The notes under the pieces: model-generated
What the model was told of the DNA's origin: nothing
What the model saw: only the letters and a program-made list of their open reading frames with translations
Databases searched by the model: none
Source: Arachis hypogaea
Taxonomy: Eukaryota > Streptophyta > Magnoliopsida > Fabales > Fabaceae
Length of the DNA stretch: 64,000 nucleotides
Direction of reading: 5' to 3'
NCBI RefSeq assembly: GCF_003086295.3
Contig: NC_092052.1
Span: 28,433,427 to 28,497,426, forward strand
Part shown: one piece after another, positions 1 to 11,489 of the stretch
How the letters are laid out: each line of letters begins with the position of its first letter
Position numbering within the stretch: position 1 is the first letter of the stretch
Position numbers and translations under genes: made by a program

Positions 1-119
1 CAAAGGCTTTACGAAGGTCCCTTCGATGGTGGTCCAGCATTTGATAAGAGGAGTATATGAGAAGGAGCCCTAATTAGATTTGTACTAAAGGTGAATTTGG
101 AATTATAAATTTGGATTGA

Positions 120-345
120 GGGTTTTTTGGAAAAAAATTATTAGTTAAATTTCAGTCCTCGTCTTCAAAAATTTCAATCTCCAATATCCCTACTTTTTGG
201 AGGTTCTGAAATACTGAAATTTTAGAGACGGAAACTGAACTTTTAGTATCAATCTCTGGGCCAACAAACATGATATTGAGTCCTAGTTTTCCAGTCTCCG
301 TTCCAGTATCTCAAAACAAATGCTACCTTAGTGTTATATACATTT
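120..345. repeat. Possible end of a dispersed TIR-type repeat
   Basis: AT-rich DNA with a short dispersed-repeat look. It has a 'gagacggaaactgaa' stretch and ends in 'ctcaaaacaaatgctacc', wording I associate with small terminal-inverted-repeat elements in Arachis. No inverted partner or target-site duplication could be placed, so the assignment is weak. The surrounding first 360 bases hold no gene I can support. Confidence 0.25.
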
Positions 346-359
346 GAATTACTAAGTAA

Positions 360-1510
360 AGTTGGCATGGATACTGCTAATTCCATCCCAACACAGGGAT
401 ATCTTCACCAAAATTAATAGCTACTGATTTTGAATCCCATAAGAATCTGAAACAATACAGGTCAACTATGGGAGTTTTTCAATATACTTCATAATCAGCA
501 TGTCAAACTCATTCTATTCAATTAGTCGAGTCTCAAAATATATTTACAATCCTGTTGCATTTCACTCGGAAAGCAGTCAAAAGGATACTTTGATATGTAC
601 ATGGTATAGTGGATAAAGACTTATATTTACTAGATATATTGATTCCGTTGCATTTACAGATGATGATTTGGAAAGACTTGGATGATAAAAAAATCTATCA
701 ATGGCTACTTTATGTATATAAGAAGCAATTTAATTTATTAGAAGAGCAACAAGTAAACAAAAGTGAGCAAGAGCATAAATGAGGCATAATATGAGTAAGT
801 GATTAAATTCATTCATAAAAGATCAATTATTTTTCAAATTGATCCCAAAAGATTTTTTAAATCAAATTTATCCTTTAAAGATTTTAAGTTAATCACGTTA
901 GTTCTTCCATTACTTTATTTGTTGGTGGTGTCAAATTTGCTAATGTGGCACGTTAAGAGACACCACAACACACACCTAGGATTTTTATTTGACTATTAAC
1001 ATAATAAGTTTATGAAATTAAATCAAATCAAAACCTAATTAAGGAGAGAACTTGAGACATTAGAATCTTCCAATTTGAGGTTGATTTGATCTAATTTTAT
1101 AAACTTATCATGTTAGTCGCCAATTAGGACTACTAGATATGTGTTATGATATCATTTAATGTTCCACATCAGTAAATGCTGATGCTATTAGCAATAAAAG
1201 TGATGGAAGGACTAACATGACTAACTTAAAATCTTTGAAGGGCGAATTTGATTAAAAAAATCTTTCATGGACCAAAATTTAAAGAACGAGTGATCTTTTA
1301 GAAACTAATTTGACCATTTACTTAGTACAATATAGAGCAATGACTGCCGTCCAAGCTGAAATCATCTTCCTAAAGCAGCTATTGAATGAATTGAGAATCA
1401 CCCAATTAGTAGCACCTATTATCTACAATGACAACTAAAATAATATAAGTTATGTAGGACACATTGAGAACTGAAATATGTCAATTACTCTAAGTATAAA
1501 AGTAACAACA
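360..1510 (+). pseudogene. Degenerate Ty1-copia RT/RNase H relic
   Basis: Conceptual translation, with several frameshifts and stops, gives recognisable Ty1-copia C-terminal pol. Around 450-560 there is a 'QYRSTMGVFQYTS' type RT-connection segment. Around 637-690 'RYIDSVAFTDDDLERLG' corresponds to the RNase H start. Around 700-790 there is 'GYFMYIRSNLI' followed by a decayed 'KSINEAEY', and 1329-1438 continues 'YRAMTAVQAEIIFLKQLL' to 'APIIYNDN'. The RNase H is split by a 533-bp inverted-repeat element. The active copia RNase H has D, E and D metal ligands. The relic is far too broken to be active. No LTRs were found for it. Confidence 0.7.
796..1328. mobile_element. Long-TIR foldback MITE, Mutator-like TSD
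   Basis: The left arm (from about 796) and the reverse complement of the right arm (ending about 1328) match over roughly 200 bp. Both contain 'aaagattttaagtta' and flank a short AT-rich loop. The element sits inside the copia RNase H reading frame, between the codons of the conserved Glu-Ala-Glu-Tyr-Arg stretch. The flanks are 'aatatgag' (788-795) and 'aatatagag' (1329-1337), an imperfect 8-9 bp duplication. A duplication of about 9 bp is characteristic of the Mutator superfamily. No coding capacity is visible, so it is non-autonomous. Confidence 0.65.
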
Positions 1511-1974
1511 AAAATAATAAAAGAAAGTTTTATAAATTTGACTAAATCATTTGTTCAAGGTATGTATCAAGAATTTGTCAAGATAAGGATTAATGATTAT
1601 AGAAAATCAAAAGTCTTACTATTTTTAAGTTCTGTTGAAGACTCTTACTAGTAACTTAAAATAAATATGCATCATTTTATTAGTATTTATTTTTAAGACT
1701 TATTTATATTTATTTCACTTTTACTTCTTACTGCTTTAGCCCCAATTATCATACTTTGTCTTAGTGAACTTATGAGTTAGTGTTTTGAAACTAAAAGGTA
1801 TAAAAAAATTTCTAAACTGTGTAATCACTTTATTTTTGTTCTAATTTATGAATGAAATTTCTTTAAGTTTTTTGAGAAATTTGAGTATGAATAGGAGAGG
1901 TAGAGTAATTTCCTTAACTATTGCATTAAAAAATCAAATTAAGGTAAAGTGATTCTCTTTTTTAATTTTCATCT
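1511..1974. other. Intergenic or decayed copia DNA left of the Tat insertion
   Basis: AT-rich sequence with no ORF I can support. The last bases before 1975 end in catct, which is the 5-bp target site duplicated by the Tat element and found again at 36745-36749. The stretch just before it probably belongs to the old copia RNase H relic that resumes at 36745, but it is too decayed to align by eye. Confidence 0.45.
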
Positions 1975-2447
1975 TGTTCATATCCTGGGTCGAGCTATGC
2001 GATCCGGGTTGGACGAAGACAAGAATGACCGACCTCTTATAAAGGTTTGTCGTCACCGACCTCTTCTCAAAGAGCTCGGCCAAATCGCTATAAGGGCCTA
2101 AGCAGGCCCAAAGCAGAAGATCACAGCCCACCTGAAGGCGGCTGGCCAAAAGATAAGTGGACTCACACAAAAAGATAAGATAAGATAACTAGCTTATCTC
2201 AAGGGAGGTCACTCCACACTACTATAATATACTGGAGCACCCAGGTATACCTCATTCCAATTCTACTAAAAAACCTGCCTAAAACCCGTGCTAACTTAAG
2301 CATCGAAGTCTTTTGCAGGTACCACCACCCTCCAGTGACCAAAGATCGGCAGCATCTCCAGATTCAGTAAGTCGGACCCAACAGCTCCGATCACACCCGA
2401 AGATCTCATCTGAGATCGACATTCAGTTTCAGGTAACCCTCGGAACA
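1975..2447 (+). repeat. 5' LTR of the Tat element
   Basis: 473 bp, TG to CA, colinear with 36266-36744. It contains GATA-rich direct repeats near 2156-2200 that can pair with the following 'cttatctc'. The promoter region reads 'ctactataatatactgg' (about 2220-2235), where the 3' LTR has a canonical TATAAATA. Transcription would start in this LTR. Confidence 0.9.
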
Positions 2448-2448
2448 T

Positions 2449-2466
2449 TGGCGCCATTGTCAGGGA
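2449..2466 (+). other. Primer-binding site, tRNA-Asp type
   Basis: tggcgccattgtcaggga starts one base after the 5' LTR. The complement of the 3' end of plant tRNA-Asp (GUC) is TGGCGCCGTTGCCGGGGA, so 15 of 18 positions match. This primer is usual for the Athila/Tat branch of Ty3-gypsy. Confidence 0.8.
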
Positions 2467-2488
2467 ACCTGGAAGTCATCCCACCATC

Positions 2489-3810
2489 ATGGCAGACAAT
2501 TCTGACAACGATCATAACTCTGGTTTTGAAGAAAGAATGCGGCTTAAGAACACGGATGCTGCATCAAAGGAAACACCTCAATCCAAGGGAGACAAGACAA
2601 CCCCAAATACAGAGATCTTAGATACAATCTGTGAATAGTAGGATCGCCTTAAACAGCTCGAACAAGAAGCCGAACGGCAGCGAGAGGCCAAGAGAGACCT
2701 TCGAAGAGAAACAAGACGGCGTCGAGAGTTGGAGGACAAGCTCCTAAAGCTCGAAGCCGACCTCAAAACTAAAACGACTCGATCTAGCTGCGAAAATAGC
2801 TCCCACAAGGACCAAGACCCATTCACAAAAGAGATCATGAAAACTAAAGTTCCAAAGGACTTCAAAGCCCCCGACATGACCCTGTACGACGGTACGTCTG
2901 ATCCAAGCCATCATCTCAGCAATTTTAGAAGTCGGATGTATCTTACGGATGCCTCAGATGTAATCCGTTGTAAAGCCTTCCCGACCACGTTGACCAAGAT
3001 AGCAATAAAGTGGTTCGACAGCTTGCCGCCAAGGTCGATAACAAGCTTCGATGACCTCACCAAGAAATTCTTAGCTAGATTCTCCATCCAGAAAGATAAA
3101 GCCAAGCATGCTCCAAGCCTGCTAGGGATTAAGCAAGGAGATTGGGAAAGCTTCTGCAGTTATTCAACAAAGCATGCCTGGACATACAAAATCTTCCAAC
3201 AGAAGTAGCCATCATGTGTCTCATCATTGGCCTATGAGAAAGACTGTTAGTCACTCCATATCCAAAAAACATCCAACATCTCTCAACGAGGTTCAAGAAC
3301 GGGCGGAAAAATACATTAATATATATATATATATATAGAGGAGAACTCCCGATTAGGGGAAACCTCAAAGACTGGATTCTCCTACCCACCTCGGGACAAG
3401 GATAAAGAGTCCAGGAAGAAGGAATACCAACCTACTGAGAAACCCAGAAAGTACCACAACTACACCCCTCTTCGGGTGTCTCTCGTGGATGTTTACTGGG
3501 AGATATGTAACACTGAGAAGATCCCACCGCCTCGCCCGATTAAACAGAAGAGAGGTGGAAGTCAGACAGAGTATTGCGAATATCACCAAATATACGGGCA
3601 TTCTACCAACGAGTGCTATGACCTAAAGAATGTCATAGAAAAATTGGCACGAGAAGGGAGATTAGATCGGTTCTTAGCCAATAGAACGGATGAACCAAAA
3701 AAGAGAAGAAGGGGTGAAGAGGTCGGACGAGCTGAATGTCCCCCTCACACCCCTGAGAGACATGTTCACATGATAAACGGAGGATTCGCAGGAGGATGGA
3801 TCTCTAAGTC
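2489..3810 (+). pseudogene. Tat element gag, frameshifted
   Basis: The reading frame starts at ATG 2489, 23 bp past the primer site. It is interrupted by stops near 2636, continues as a Lys/Arg/Glu-rich coiled-coil segment, then enters the retrotransposon gag domain (about 2830-3180) with the 'DGTSDPSHHL' and 'WFDSLP' landmarks. A frameshift near 3165 is followed by 'FNKACLDIQNLPTE' in another frame. A (TA)n tract at 3319-3338 breaks it again. The last part (3476-3810) carries a C-x2-H-x4-H-x4-C knuckle, CEYHQIYGHSTNEC, typical of Tat gag. Gag would form the particle and bind RNA. This copy cannot encode it. Confidence 0.8.
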
Positions 3811-3824
3811 CTCCCGCAAAAGAG

Positions 3825-5434
3825 GTGCACCATGTCAGAGGAGGGGACAGGTCGGCCGATCTCCCCACTATTACCTTCACTCAAGAAGACGCCGTGAGCA
3901 TCATCCTGGGACATGATGACCCCGTGGTCATTACTGTCAGACTAGCCAATGCCAACCTTCACCGAACATTGGTCGACCAAGGAAGCTTTGTGGATATACT
4001 ATTCAAATCCACCTTCGATAAGCTCGGCCTACAAGAAAAAGAACTCAGAGCATATCTAAATAGCCTGTTCGGGCTAGGAAACGCCCCAATTCAGCCACTA
4101 GGGTACATCCCACTACACACAACCTTTGGAAAAGGAACTCGGTCTAGGACATTAAGCATAGATTACATTATAGTCGACGTGAGTTCAGCCTACAACGCCC
4201 TAATAGGTCGGACAACATTGAACCAGCTCGCCGCAGTGGTCTTCACTCCGCACGTATGCATGAAGTTCCCAACTCCAGAAGGGATCGCTACCATAAAGGG
4301 AGACCAAAAACTCGCGCGACGCTGTTATAACAAAAGTATGAACCTTAAAGGGGACCCCAGAGGAAAGGAAACCAATGCTATAGAACTTGGGGGAATCCGG
4401 GCTCGCGAAGAACTCCGCCCTCAATCGGAAGGTGAGACCGAAGAAGTTCAAATCAGTGAAACTCAAGACAAAACAACAAATATAGGGACAAATCTAAAAG
4501 TAGACCTGAAGGAGCTGTTAACAAAACTCCTAAAAGATAATTCTGACCTCTTTGCATGGAAGGCCGTGGACATGCTTGGCATCAATCCCAGACTAATGTG
4601 CCATAAACTAGCAGTACACTCTGGATCTCGGCCAGTACAACAGAAACGAAGAAAGCTTGGCGCAGAGAGATTGCAAGCTGTAGAGGAACAGGTACAGACC
4701 TTGTTGGAAGCAGGGTTCATAAGGGAGGTAAAGTACCCACAATGGCTATCTAATGTAGTATTGGTCAAGAAGTCAAATGGGAAGTGGCGGATGTGCACCG
4801 ATTACACCGACCTCAACAAAGCCTGCCCAAAGGATCCCTACCCACTCCCGAACATAGACACACTAGTCGACGCTTCATCAGGATATTAATACCTCTTCTT
4901 CATGGATGCTTACTCAGGATATAATCAAATCCTGATTTATTAACCCGATCAGGAGAAAACCTCATTCTTAACCCCAAGAGCAAACTATTGCTACGTAGTC
5001 ATGCCCTTCGGACTTAAAAACGTAGGGGCTACATATTAAAGATTGATGAACAAAGTGTTTGCCAATCACATCGAAAAGCTGATGGAGGTTTACGTAGACG
5101 ACATGCTGGTAAAGACACAAAGAGAGAAAACGTTGTTATCCGACCTCACTAAAGTGTTCGACATCATAAGAAAGCATGGGATGAGACTTAATCCCGTGAA
5201 ATGCACCTTTGCGGTAGAAGATGGCAAATTCTTAGGCTTCATGCTCACTCAAAGGGGGATCAAAGCAAACCTGGACAAATGCCAGGCCATACTTAACATG
5301 AAAAGCTCAACCTGTATTAAGGAGGTCCAGCAGCTCAACGGAAGACTGGCGGCTCTGTCTAAATTCCTAGCTGGATCGGCATTAAGATCTCTCTCTTTCT
5401 ACGCAACACTAAGGAAAGGAAAGAGGTTCGAATG
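3825..5434 (+). pseudogene. Tat element protease and reverse transcriptase
   Basis: An open stretch from 3825 to 4889 encodes the aspartic protease, with the catalytic-loop equivalent 'LVDQGSFVDIL' near 3970-4005. A linker follows, then the N-terminal RT from about 4500, including 'WRMCTDYTDLNKACPKDPYPLP'-like fingers near 4785. A stop at 4887-4889 and further stops to about 5040 break the palm around 'FMDAYSGYNQI'. The frame reopens at 5043 with the YVDDM catalytic box near 5091-5105. The thumb runs to 5434, where element A is inserted inside the codons following 'FEWT'. The matching continuation is at 15108. RT synthesises cDNA from element RNA. The copy is dead. Confidence 0.85.
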
Positions 5435-5439
5435 GACCC

Positions 5440-6842
5440 TGACGAGAAGACTTTTGCGTGGTCTAGAAATTCACAGATAAATCCTTGTTGTAAGTATAGT
5501 TTCTAAACCAACAAGAGTCCTTTCATACAAAAGTTTTGGTTGTCACAAGTAACAAACCCCTTTAAAATTGATAATCGAAGTATTTAAACCTCGGGTCATT
5601 TTCTCAAGGAATTGCAGGGAGGTGTTCTTATTATTGGTTATGCAAAGGTATATTTTGGGGTTTTTAAAAGGTTTGAACAAGGAATTAAATTGCAGGAATT
5701 AATAAATCAGTAACTAAGAAAAACTCTTGGCAAGGTATGAAAATTAGAAGTCCTATCCTAATTATCCTTATCAATTGTGATGAGAATTGGATTTTAATCC
5801 CACTTTAATTAACCCTTGCTCAACAAAGGAGAGTCAAGTGGACTAATTAATTTGATCCTCAGGTCCTAGCCAATTCCTAAGAAAGGACTAGAGTTATTAG
5901 AATTTAAATCAATTAGCAAAAATAACAATTATTAATCACGATGAGTTTGATAACTCAAGAGTCTCCAATTAATCAATTAAAGCCAAGAATATAAAAAGCT
6001 AAATAAAAATCATAAATCTGAAATACCTCAATTGCATTAATAAAGGAGAATCAATCTAAACAAAAAGAGTTCATAAACTAAATTGATAAAATAAATAAAA
6101 GGAACATTGAACCTGTGATTGAAGAAGATGAAATCCTAATCCTAATATAAATCCTAATCCTAATCCTAATCCTAAGAGAGAGGAGAGAACCTCTCTCTCT
6201 AAAAACTACATCTAAAACCTAAAATTATGTATTGTGGATGTATGATGCGTTCTTCTTTGATTCCTCCAATCTCTGGCTTATATTCTGTGTTTGTGGATTC
6301 AGAATTGGGCCAAAAAAGGGTCCAGAAATCGCTGGGGGCATTTTCTGCAGATTCCTGTACGTGGCGTCTGTCACGCATTCGCGTGAGTCACGCGTTCGCG
6401 TCATCTGGGAGTTTTCCTTGTCACGCGTGCGCGTTGGTCACGCGTACGCGTCATTTGCGTTCTGTTCAAGGCGCGCGTCTGCATCAGTCACGCGTGCGCA
6501 TCGATGCCTGTTCGCGCTGGGCACGCGTTCGCGTCGCTGCCCTTTTCTTCAAAACTCCATTTTTGTGCTTTCCTTCCATTTTTGTATGTTTCCTTTTCGT
6601 CCCCTAAGCCATTCTTACCCTATGAAACTTGAAAATACTTAACACATAAATCACGGCATCGAATGGTAATAAAAGGGTAATTAAAATTAATATTTTTAAA
6701 GCATAGGAAACATGTTTTTCACATATATCATAAAATAAGGAAGGAAAAGTAAAACCATGCAATTTACATGAATAAGTGGGTGAAGGGTTGAATAAATCAC
6801 TTAAATTAAGCACAAAATACATCATAAAATATGGGTTTTTCA
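5440..6842 (-). repeat. 3' LTR of element A (left copy)
   Basis: 1403 bp, on the minus strand the downstream LTR. It holds a CpG-rich palindrome array at 6370-6535 and a (ATCCTA)-type microsatellite at about 6130-6175 that is longer than in the partner LTR. Otherwise it is colinear with 13790-15107 with few substitutions, which suggests a fairly recent insertion. The ORF-like stretches here are by-products of the CpG array. Confidence 0.9.
6366..6535. repeat. CpG palindrome array in the element A left LTR
   Basis: The motif cacgcgt(t/a/g)cgcgt and close variants recurs with first bases near 6372, 6389, 6422, 6439, 6489 and 6522. A decayed unit (gcgcgcgtct) sits near 6472. The positions fit a 50-bp period with two palindromes 17 bp apart in each period. 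Related units occur at 14704-14800 in the other LTR and at 11493-11905 inside the element. The function is unknown. The regular spacing suggests repeated protein-binding sites or simple amplification. Confidence 0.75.
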
Positions 6843-6880
6843 ACCTCCCCACACTTAAACAATAGCCTGTCCTCATGCTA
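6843..6880 (-). promoter_or_regulatory. Polypurine tract and hairpin next to the element A 3' LTR
   Basis: Read on the minus strand, a hairpin (6863-6880, imperfect arms around AGGAC) is followed by ttaagtgtggggaggt directly abutting the LTR end. The purine run is the expected plus-strand primer for reverse transcription. The same hairpin-plus-tract layout occurs at 8584-8622 in this element and twice in element B. Confidence 0.7.
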
Positions 6881-8583
6881 AATCCAAGAGAAAGGGTAAA
6901 ATTAGAATGGTGGAATCTCATGCAATGCAATATATTCTAAATGTAAACTACCTACATGAATCATGCAACTTTAATTATTATCCACCTATATATATAGAGC
7001 TTACATGTGGTTAATTTGATTCATATTTTCAAGGAATCATATATGTATAGCCAAACCTAAATCATGTTAAATCACTTTCACAATTGAGTTGGGTAAACAT
7101 AATTCACAAACTTGCAAGACAATTTAAATAATTAAGCAGAGATATATGGTGATGAGCTATTGAACCCTCACTGGATTTTGTGTTTACTCTCTAGTCACTC
7201 AGTGTTTATTGGGTTAATCACTCTATTCTTTTCTATTCTTGCTTTCTAAAACTTTGTTCTTCATCTAACCAATCAACAAATATTGAATATAGACATACCA
7301 AAATCATGAGGTCTTTCTCAAGGTTGTAATGGGGCTAAGGTAAGGGTAAGGGTATATATAAGGGTAAGTGAGCTAACAAAGTGAATCCTTGATTAGTCTA
7401 AGATCTCATCTAACATATACATCCTTTCTATAATTTAAAATGCTTTACCTAGCTACCCAAATTTTTCCACTTTATTACATACTCATGTACTAACTTTACT
7501 TTGATTTTCACCTTATGTGCATTGATTTCTTCACTAAGCTTATTATTAGGGTAATTTTGTCCCCTTATTTACTCATTTAACTAAAAGCATTTTTTTTCAT
7601 AAACAGAACATATATCAATGCACATGGTGTTTTTAATTTAAATTTGTTTCACATGAGCATGCTCCCAAAAATCCTTATTATTTTATTTTATTAATCCTTT
7701 CCTATCAACCCATGTTCCCATGTTTTCCTACACTTAGTGGATACACAATCTCTATCTTAAGCTAACCAAGGATTCAACTTGGGATTTTAATTTGTTTTTT
7801 TGCTTAAGGCTAGTAATGTGGTTATAGAACAAGAGGGGATTAAAAGCTCAAGGGGCTAACAAAGGTGATGTAAAAGGTAGGCTAATTTGGGATAAGTGAG
7901 CAATTTAAATAATGGCCTCAATCATTTCTTGGTATGTATCTATATTCTATATTGGACATATAGATTGAAACAAAGCAAAGATCACCAGAATAAAAAAGAA
8001 GGGCGAACACACAAGAATGGAATAATTATAGTTAAATAATGTAACCATACAATTAAGCTCAAAAACTCATGAACTGTGTGTTCTTTGGCTCAAAAACCAT
8101 ATATCAGTTATGTATGTCATGCAAGTAGAAATCAAGAGTTCCCATTATGCTCAATGTGACTCTTAGGGTGGCTCTTAAAATCTTAGTGTTCTTTCTTGAA
8201 GAAATGTTGTTTAAATTAACCAACATTTATTGCTATATATATACAGTGTGTGGATTGTTGTGATTCTGTTATACTAAAGTTTCTAGTTTACTCTTTTTAT
8301 TTTCAATTAATCCAAATTATCATATGCTAAAAGGGTAAACTAAACTAATTAATCTATATATTATATATCACAACTTAATAATTAAAATTGCAACTAGACT
8401 AAACTAAATATCTAATATATAGACTAAAGTGCAAAATGCGAAAATACAGTAAAAATACAGCAAAAGAAAAGTGTGCAAGTTCTGAAAGATAAAAATAAAA
8501 ATAAAAATACAGAAAAATAAGCAAAATAGGATAAAAAGAGTCTGAAAAGTGGTTCACCAAAATAAAGTATGCCAGAGATGGCG
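6881..8583. other. AT-rich noncoding 3' region of element A
   Basis: About 1.7 kb of AT-rich sequence between the two hairpin/polypurine modules. Only short chance ORFs are visible, with no repeat or domain. It corresponds to the 3' untranslated part of the minus-strand element. Confidence 0.6.
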
Positions 8584-8622
8584 ACCTCCCCACACTTAAA
8601 TAATAGCATCGTCCTCGATGCT
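8584..8622 (-). promoter_or_regulatory. Second, internal hairpin and polypurine-like module of element A
   Basis: On the minus strand a perfect hairpin agcatcgaggacgatgct (8605-8622) is followed by ttaagtgtggggaggt (8584-8599), almost identical to the sequence at the LTR edge. It lies just downstream of the PF20167-like ORF. It could be an extra plus-strand priming site, or the scar of an older LTR junction. Confidence 0.6.
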
Positions 8623-8938
8623 CACTCAAGCTGGGTGTGAGAAGTGTCATCTCCGGAAGGATGGGCAATGGGTGTCTCTATGGTGGTCTGAGGTTCTGCA
8701 GTCTGGGTGAGTATCGGAGGGTCTGTCTGCTGAAGTGAAGGCTCTGACTGTAGAGGGATCTCTGAGTCTGCGGGCTGTATCTGGTGGGGCTCTTCATGGT
8801 GTGGTGCAGCCTGCTCAGGTCCTACCTGCTCAGCCTAGGCATGTGCCTCCTCCTCATGGTCATTCGCCTCCGCATCAGATGTCTCTGAAGGCGTATCGGG
8901 CTCGGAGGGGATGTCGCTGCTGGATCGGATCATCAACT

Positions 8939-10060
8939 TTAGGTGCTCATAGCGTCGCTTGTTGCGACGCTCCATACGATCCTGGTGTGCGAAGAGGCGG
9001 TGCACCAGATGATAAATGGGCTCAAGAGCAGGTGGAGGTGCAGTAGTAGTAGCTGGGGGGCAGTAGATGCTGAAGGGGCAGCTGAAGATGTGGCTACCTC
9101 AGCAGAAGCGGTGAGGAATGGGGTTCTGTAGCCTAAAGCCTGAAACTTCCTGCTATGAGGGATAATCTTCTTGCAGTCTGCAGCAGTGGGCTTCTCATCA
9201 GCAAGCTCCCAAGGCACGTCAGCTCGACGGCCTAGCTGAGTGATCAGGTAAGGAAAAGGAAGGGTGCCTCTGCTGTGGACTCTGGCCATATAATACCTGA
9301 TGAAGCGTGGAAGATATAGGTCCTTACCCTCCATCACACACCAGATGAGGGTGATAATAGCAGCGGGCAGCTCTGTCTCATGAGTGCTCGACATCACGTA
9401 GTTACTCAGAATCTGGAGCCAAAACCGAGCCTCATCATTCAAATACATCAACTTGATTCCATTAGGCACCACTGTAGTCTTTCCCATGACCCATGGAACA
9501 GTAGGATCAAGGGTTATTTTCTGCTTGACTGTGTCCCAGTCAAATCGCATGAATTTTATATCCTCTTCAGCCTTTTGGTACAAATCCGGCTGATCTGATT
9601 TAGGCAAAAGGTGGAGGATTTCTTCAATGGCTTCCTCAGTAACCAGAATTTGCTTCCCTCTGAGTTGGACTGCATCCAAGGTCATTTTGAAATAGTTACA
9701 GTAGAATTCTCAGACCCAGGATGAGTTAACTTCAGTCAAGTTCCTTTCCAAGAAGAACTAGCCTCTCTGTTTTATCTGATCTGAGGTGTATTGCTGTAGT
9801 TCTTCTGGAATTTTGAGTCTTCTTTCTAGGTAGAGGTTCCTGGAAGTGGCAAAAACTGGATACTTTAGCTCACAGTATCTGTTTGTAAATTTGACTTGAT
9901 CTGTGGTAGTGAGGAGCTGGTCGGCCTTTTCCTGCGGGGTAAAGTGCTTTTCCCACCAGGAATCGTCGTGGAGGATATCTAAAATAGAGGTAGAAGATTC
10001 TCCTCTCTTCCGTTTGCCAGTAGTTGCCTTGCCTTTTCCCTTGCTTTTGGGATCAGACAT
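8939..10060 (-). pseudogene. Element A PF20167-like ORF
   Basis: A single frame of 374 codons starts at ATG 10060 (MSDPKSKGKGK, a basic Lys-rich tail) and carries a stop near 9758. It continues through a second breakpoint and is open again from 9685 to 8939. The body has 'EFYCNYF', 'RGKQILVTEEAI', 'FMRFDWD', 'PWVMGK', 'LNDEARFWLQILSNY', 'MEGKDLYLPRFIRYYMARVH' and 'LPFPYLITQLG' segments. These match my memory of the plant 'putative transposon protein' family PF20167, common in Arachis retroelements. The C-terminus (after about residue 300) becomes low complexity and is probably shifted. The biochemical role is unknown. It occupies the place where Athila elements carry an env-like gene. Confidence 0.65.
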
Positions 10061-11048
10061 CCTGAAAAGCAGAAATAGCGGGATATAATGGAAGAGCTAA
10101 AGCAGGAAAACAAGTAGGAAAATAGGATTTATCAATGTAAGCATAAAGGCAAACGAGAAATAGAAGCATGAAATGAGTGATATATATGTACATTTTGGAT
10201 TGAGTTCGAGTTAAAAGTATGAGAGTAAAAATCACAATCCAAAATATAATAGAAGTGGAATTCAAGTTAATTAGGAAAAACAGTAATCATGCCTTGAGTT
10301 AGAAAGTTAAAGTAGTTAGGTAAAAACCAAAAAGAGAAGTTAGAAAGTCAAACTGGTTAGGAGTTAAAAAGGAAGTTAAGGTGAGTGGCATGAGAATAGT
10401 TTTCCTAGTTACCAAGAAATTCACAAATTTGAAGAACAATCAACTCATATTCAAGCAAGGAGTGCAGGTTATTGATGATAATTCTTATAGATAAAGTAAG
10501 TTTAAAATGAGAATGAAACCATCAATAAGCAATTTATTACTCAGGGAACCAAAAGGAATAAGAATGCTAGCCCGTGCATTCATGAATTGGTTGGATTTTA
10601 GCCAAGTAATGCAAAATACTGAATTTCTAAACCAATACATGAATGGGGGTAGATTAAACCATGAATTTGCAGAAAATTAGGCAGCATTCCGACTGAAATT
10701 GGATGTTCTCTGGTAATAAACAGCAGGAAAAATCAGTTCATATGAAATTAAATAGTGCTGAAAAAGTTAACATGGTATAATAGCAGAATCAAACATGAAG
10801 GAACAGCATATGAACATGACATCATCACAGCCAATTCAGAATTGCCAATCAGATAAAAACATGTAGGAAGAACGGTGCAATTATCAGGCCTAAATCCCCT
10901 AACCACATCCTAGCTACCTAGCCACCTAAAATCCACTACAACATACATCTCTAACTATCCTAATTTGAACAAAAATTGAAAAACTAACTAAGTAAGCGAA
11001 AAGAGGAATCGCAGTATGGCAGAACCTGGTGTGTAGAAGAACAAATGT
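10061..11048. other. AT-rich spacer inside element A
   Basis: About 1 kb without a recognisable gene. On the minus strand it is the leader in front of the PF20167-like ORF. Only short chance ORFs are seen. Confidence 0.5.
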
Positions 11049-11430
11049 ATGGAACAGAGAGACGGTGAATGTGTGGTGGTGGTGTTGGTGACGCGGCGGC
11101 GATGGGTGGTGGCGTGGCGGTCTGAGGTGGGGCAGGATGGTGGTCCATGGTGGGTTTGGGTGGATAAGGGTTGGGGAGAAGGGGTAAGGAGGGGGGTTGG
11201 GGGTTGTGGTGGCTGGTGGGTGGCGCGGTGGTGGTGGTTCAGGGCGGGGCGGCGACAGTGGAGTCATGGAGGGAGGAGGAGAGGGAAGAGGGAAAAAGGG
11301 GAGAAGGGGGGTGGCTGGCGTGGTAGTGGGGCTCTCTGGGTACGGCGCGGTGGGGTGGGTGGTGGCGGTGCTGGGCGGCAATGGTGGTGGTGTGGTGGTT
11401 GGGGGATAGGAGAGGTTGCAGAAGGGATGG
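11049..11430 (-). repeat. G-rich/C-rich low-complexity block in element A
   Basis: The plus strand is extremely G-rich, with repeated gtggtgg, ggcggcg and runs of 4-6 G. The minus strand would encode a Pro/His/Thr-rich low-complexity peptide. Several frames stay open on both strands because stop codons are rare in such sequence, so the ORFs are not evidence of a gene. Multiple G-runs on one strand make quadruplex formation plausible. Confidence 0.55.
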
Positions 11431-11489
11431 GGGAAGAATGGTTGACGCGAGGGATACGGTTTCGCGTGGGTTGGGGTAAGTAAATTTGA

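Noticed and set aside
2313..2621. ORF overlapping the Tat 5' LTR and gag start
   Set aside because: It runs through the LTR end and primer-binding site in a different frame from gag, so it is chance.
6125..6180. Telomere-like repeat
   Set aside because: The unit is ATCCTA or CCTAAT, not the plant CCCTAAA. It varies in copy number between the two LTRs of element A, so it is an ordinary microsatellite.
11049..11483. A long open frame on both strands in the G/C-rich block of element A
   Set aside because: Low-complexity composition without stops keeps most frames open. No domain or codon bias supports a protein.
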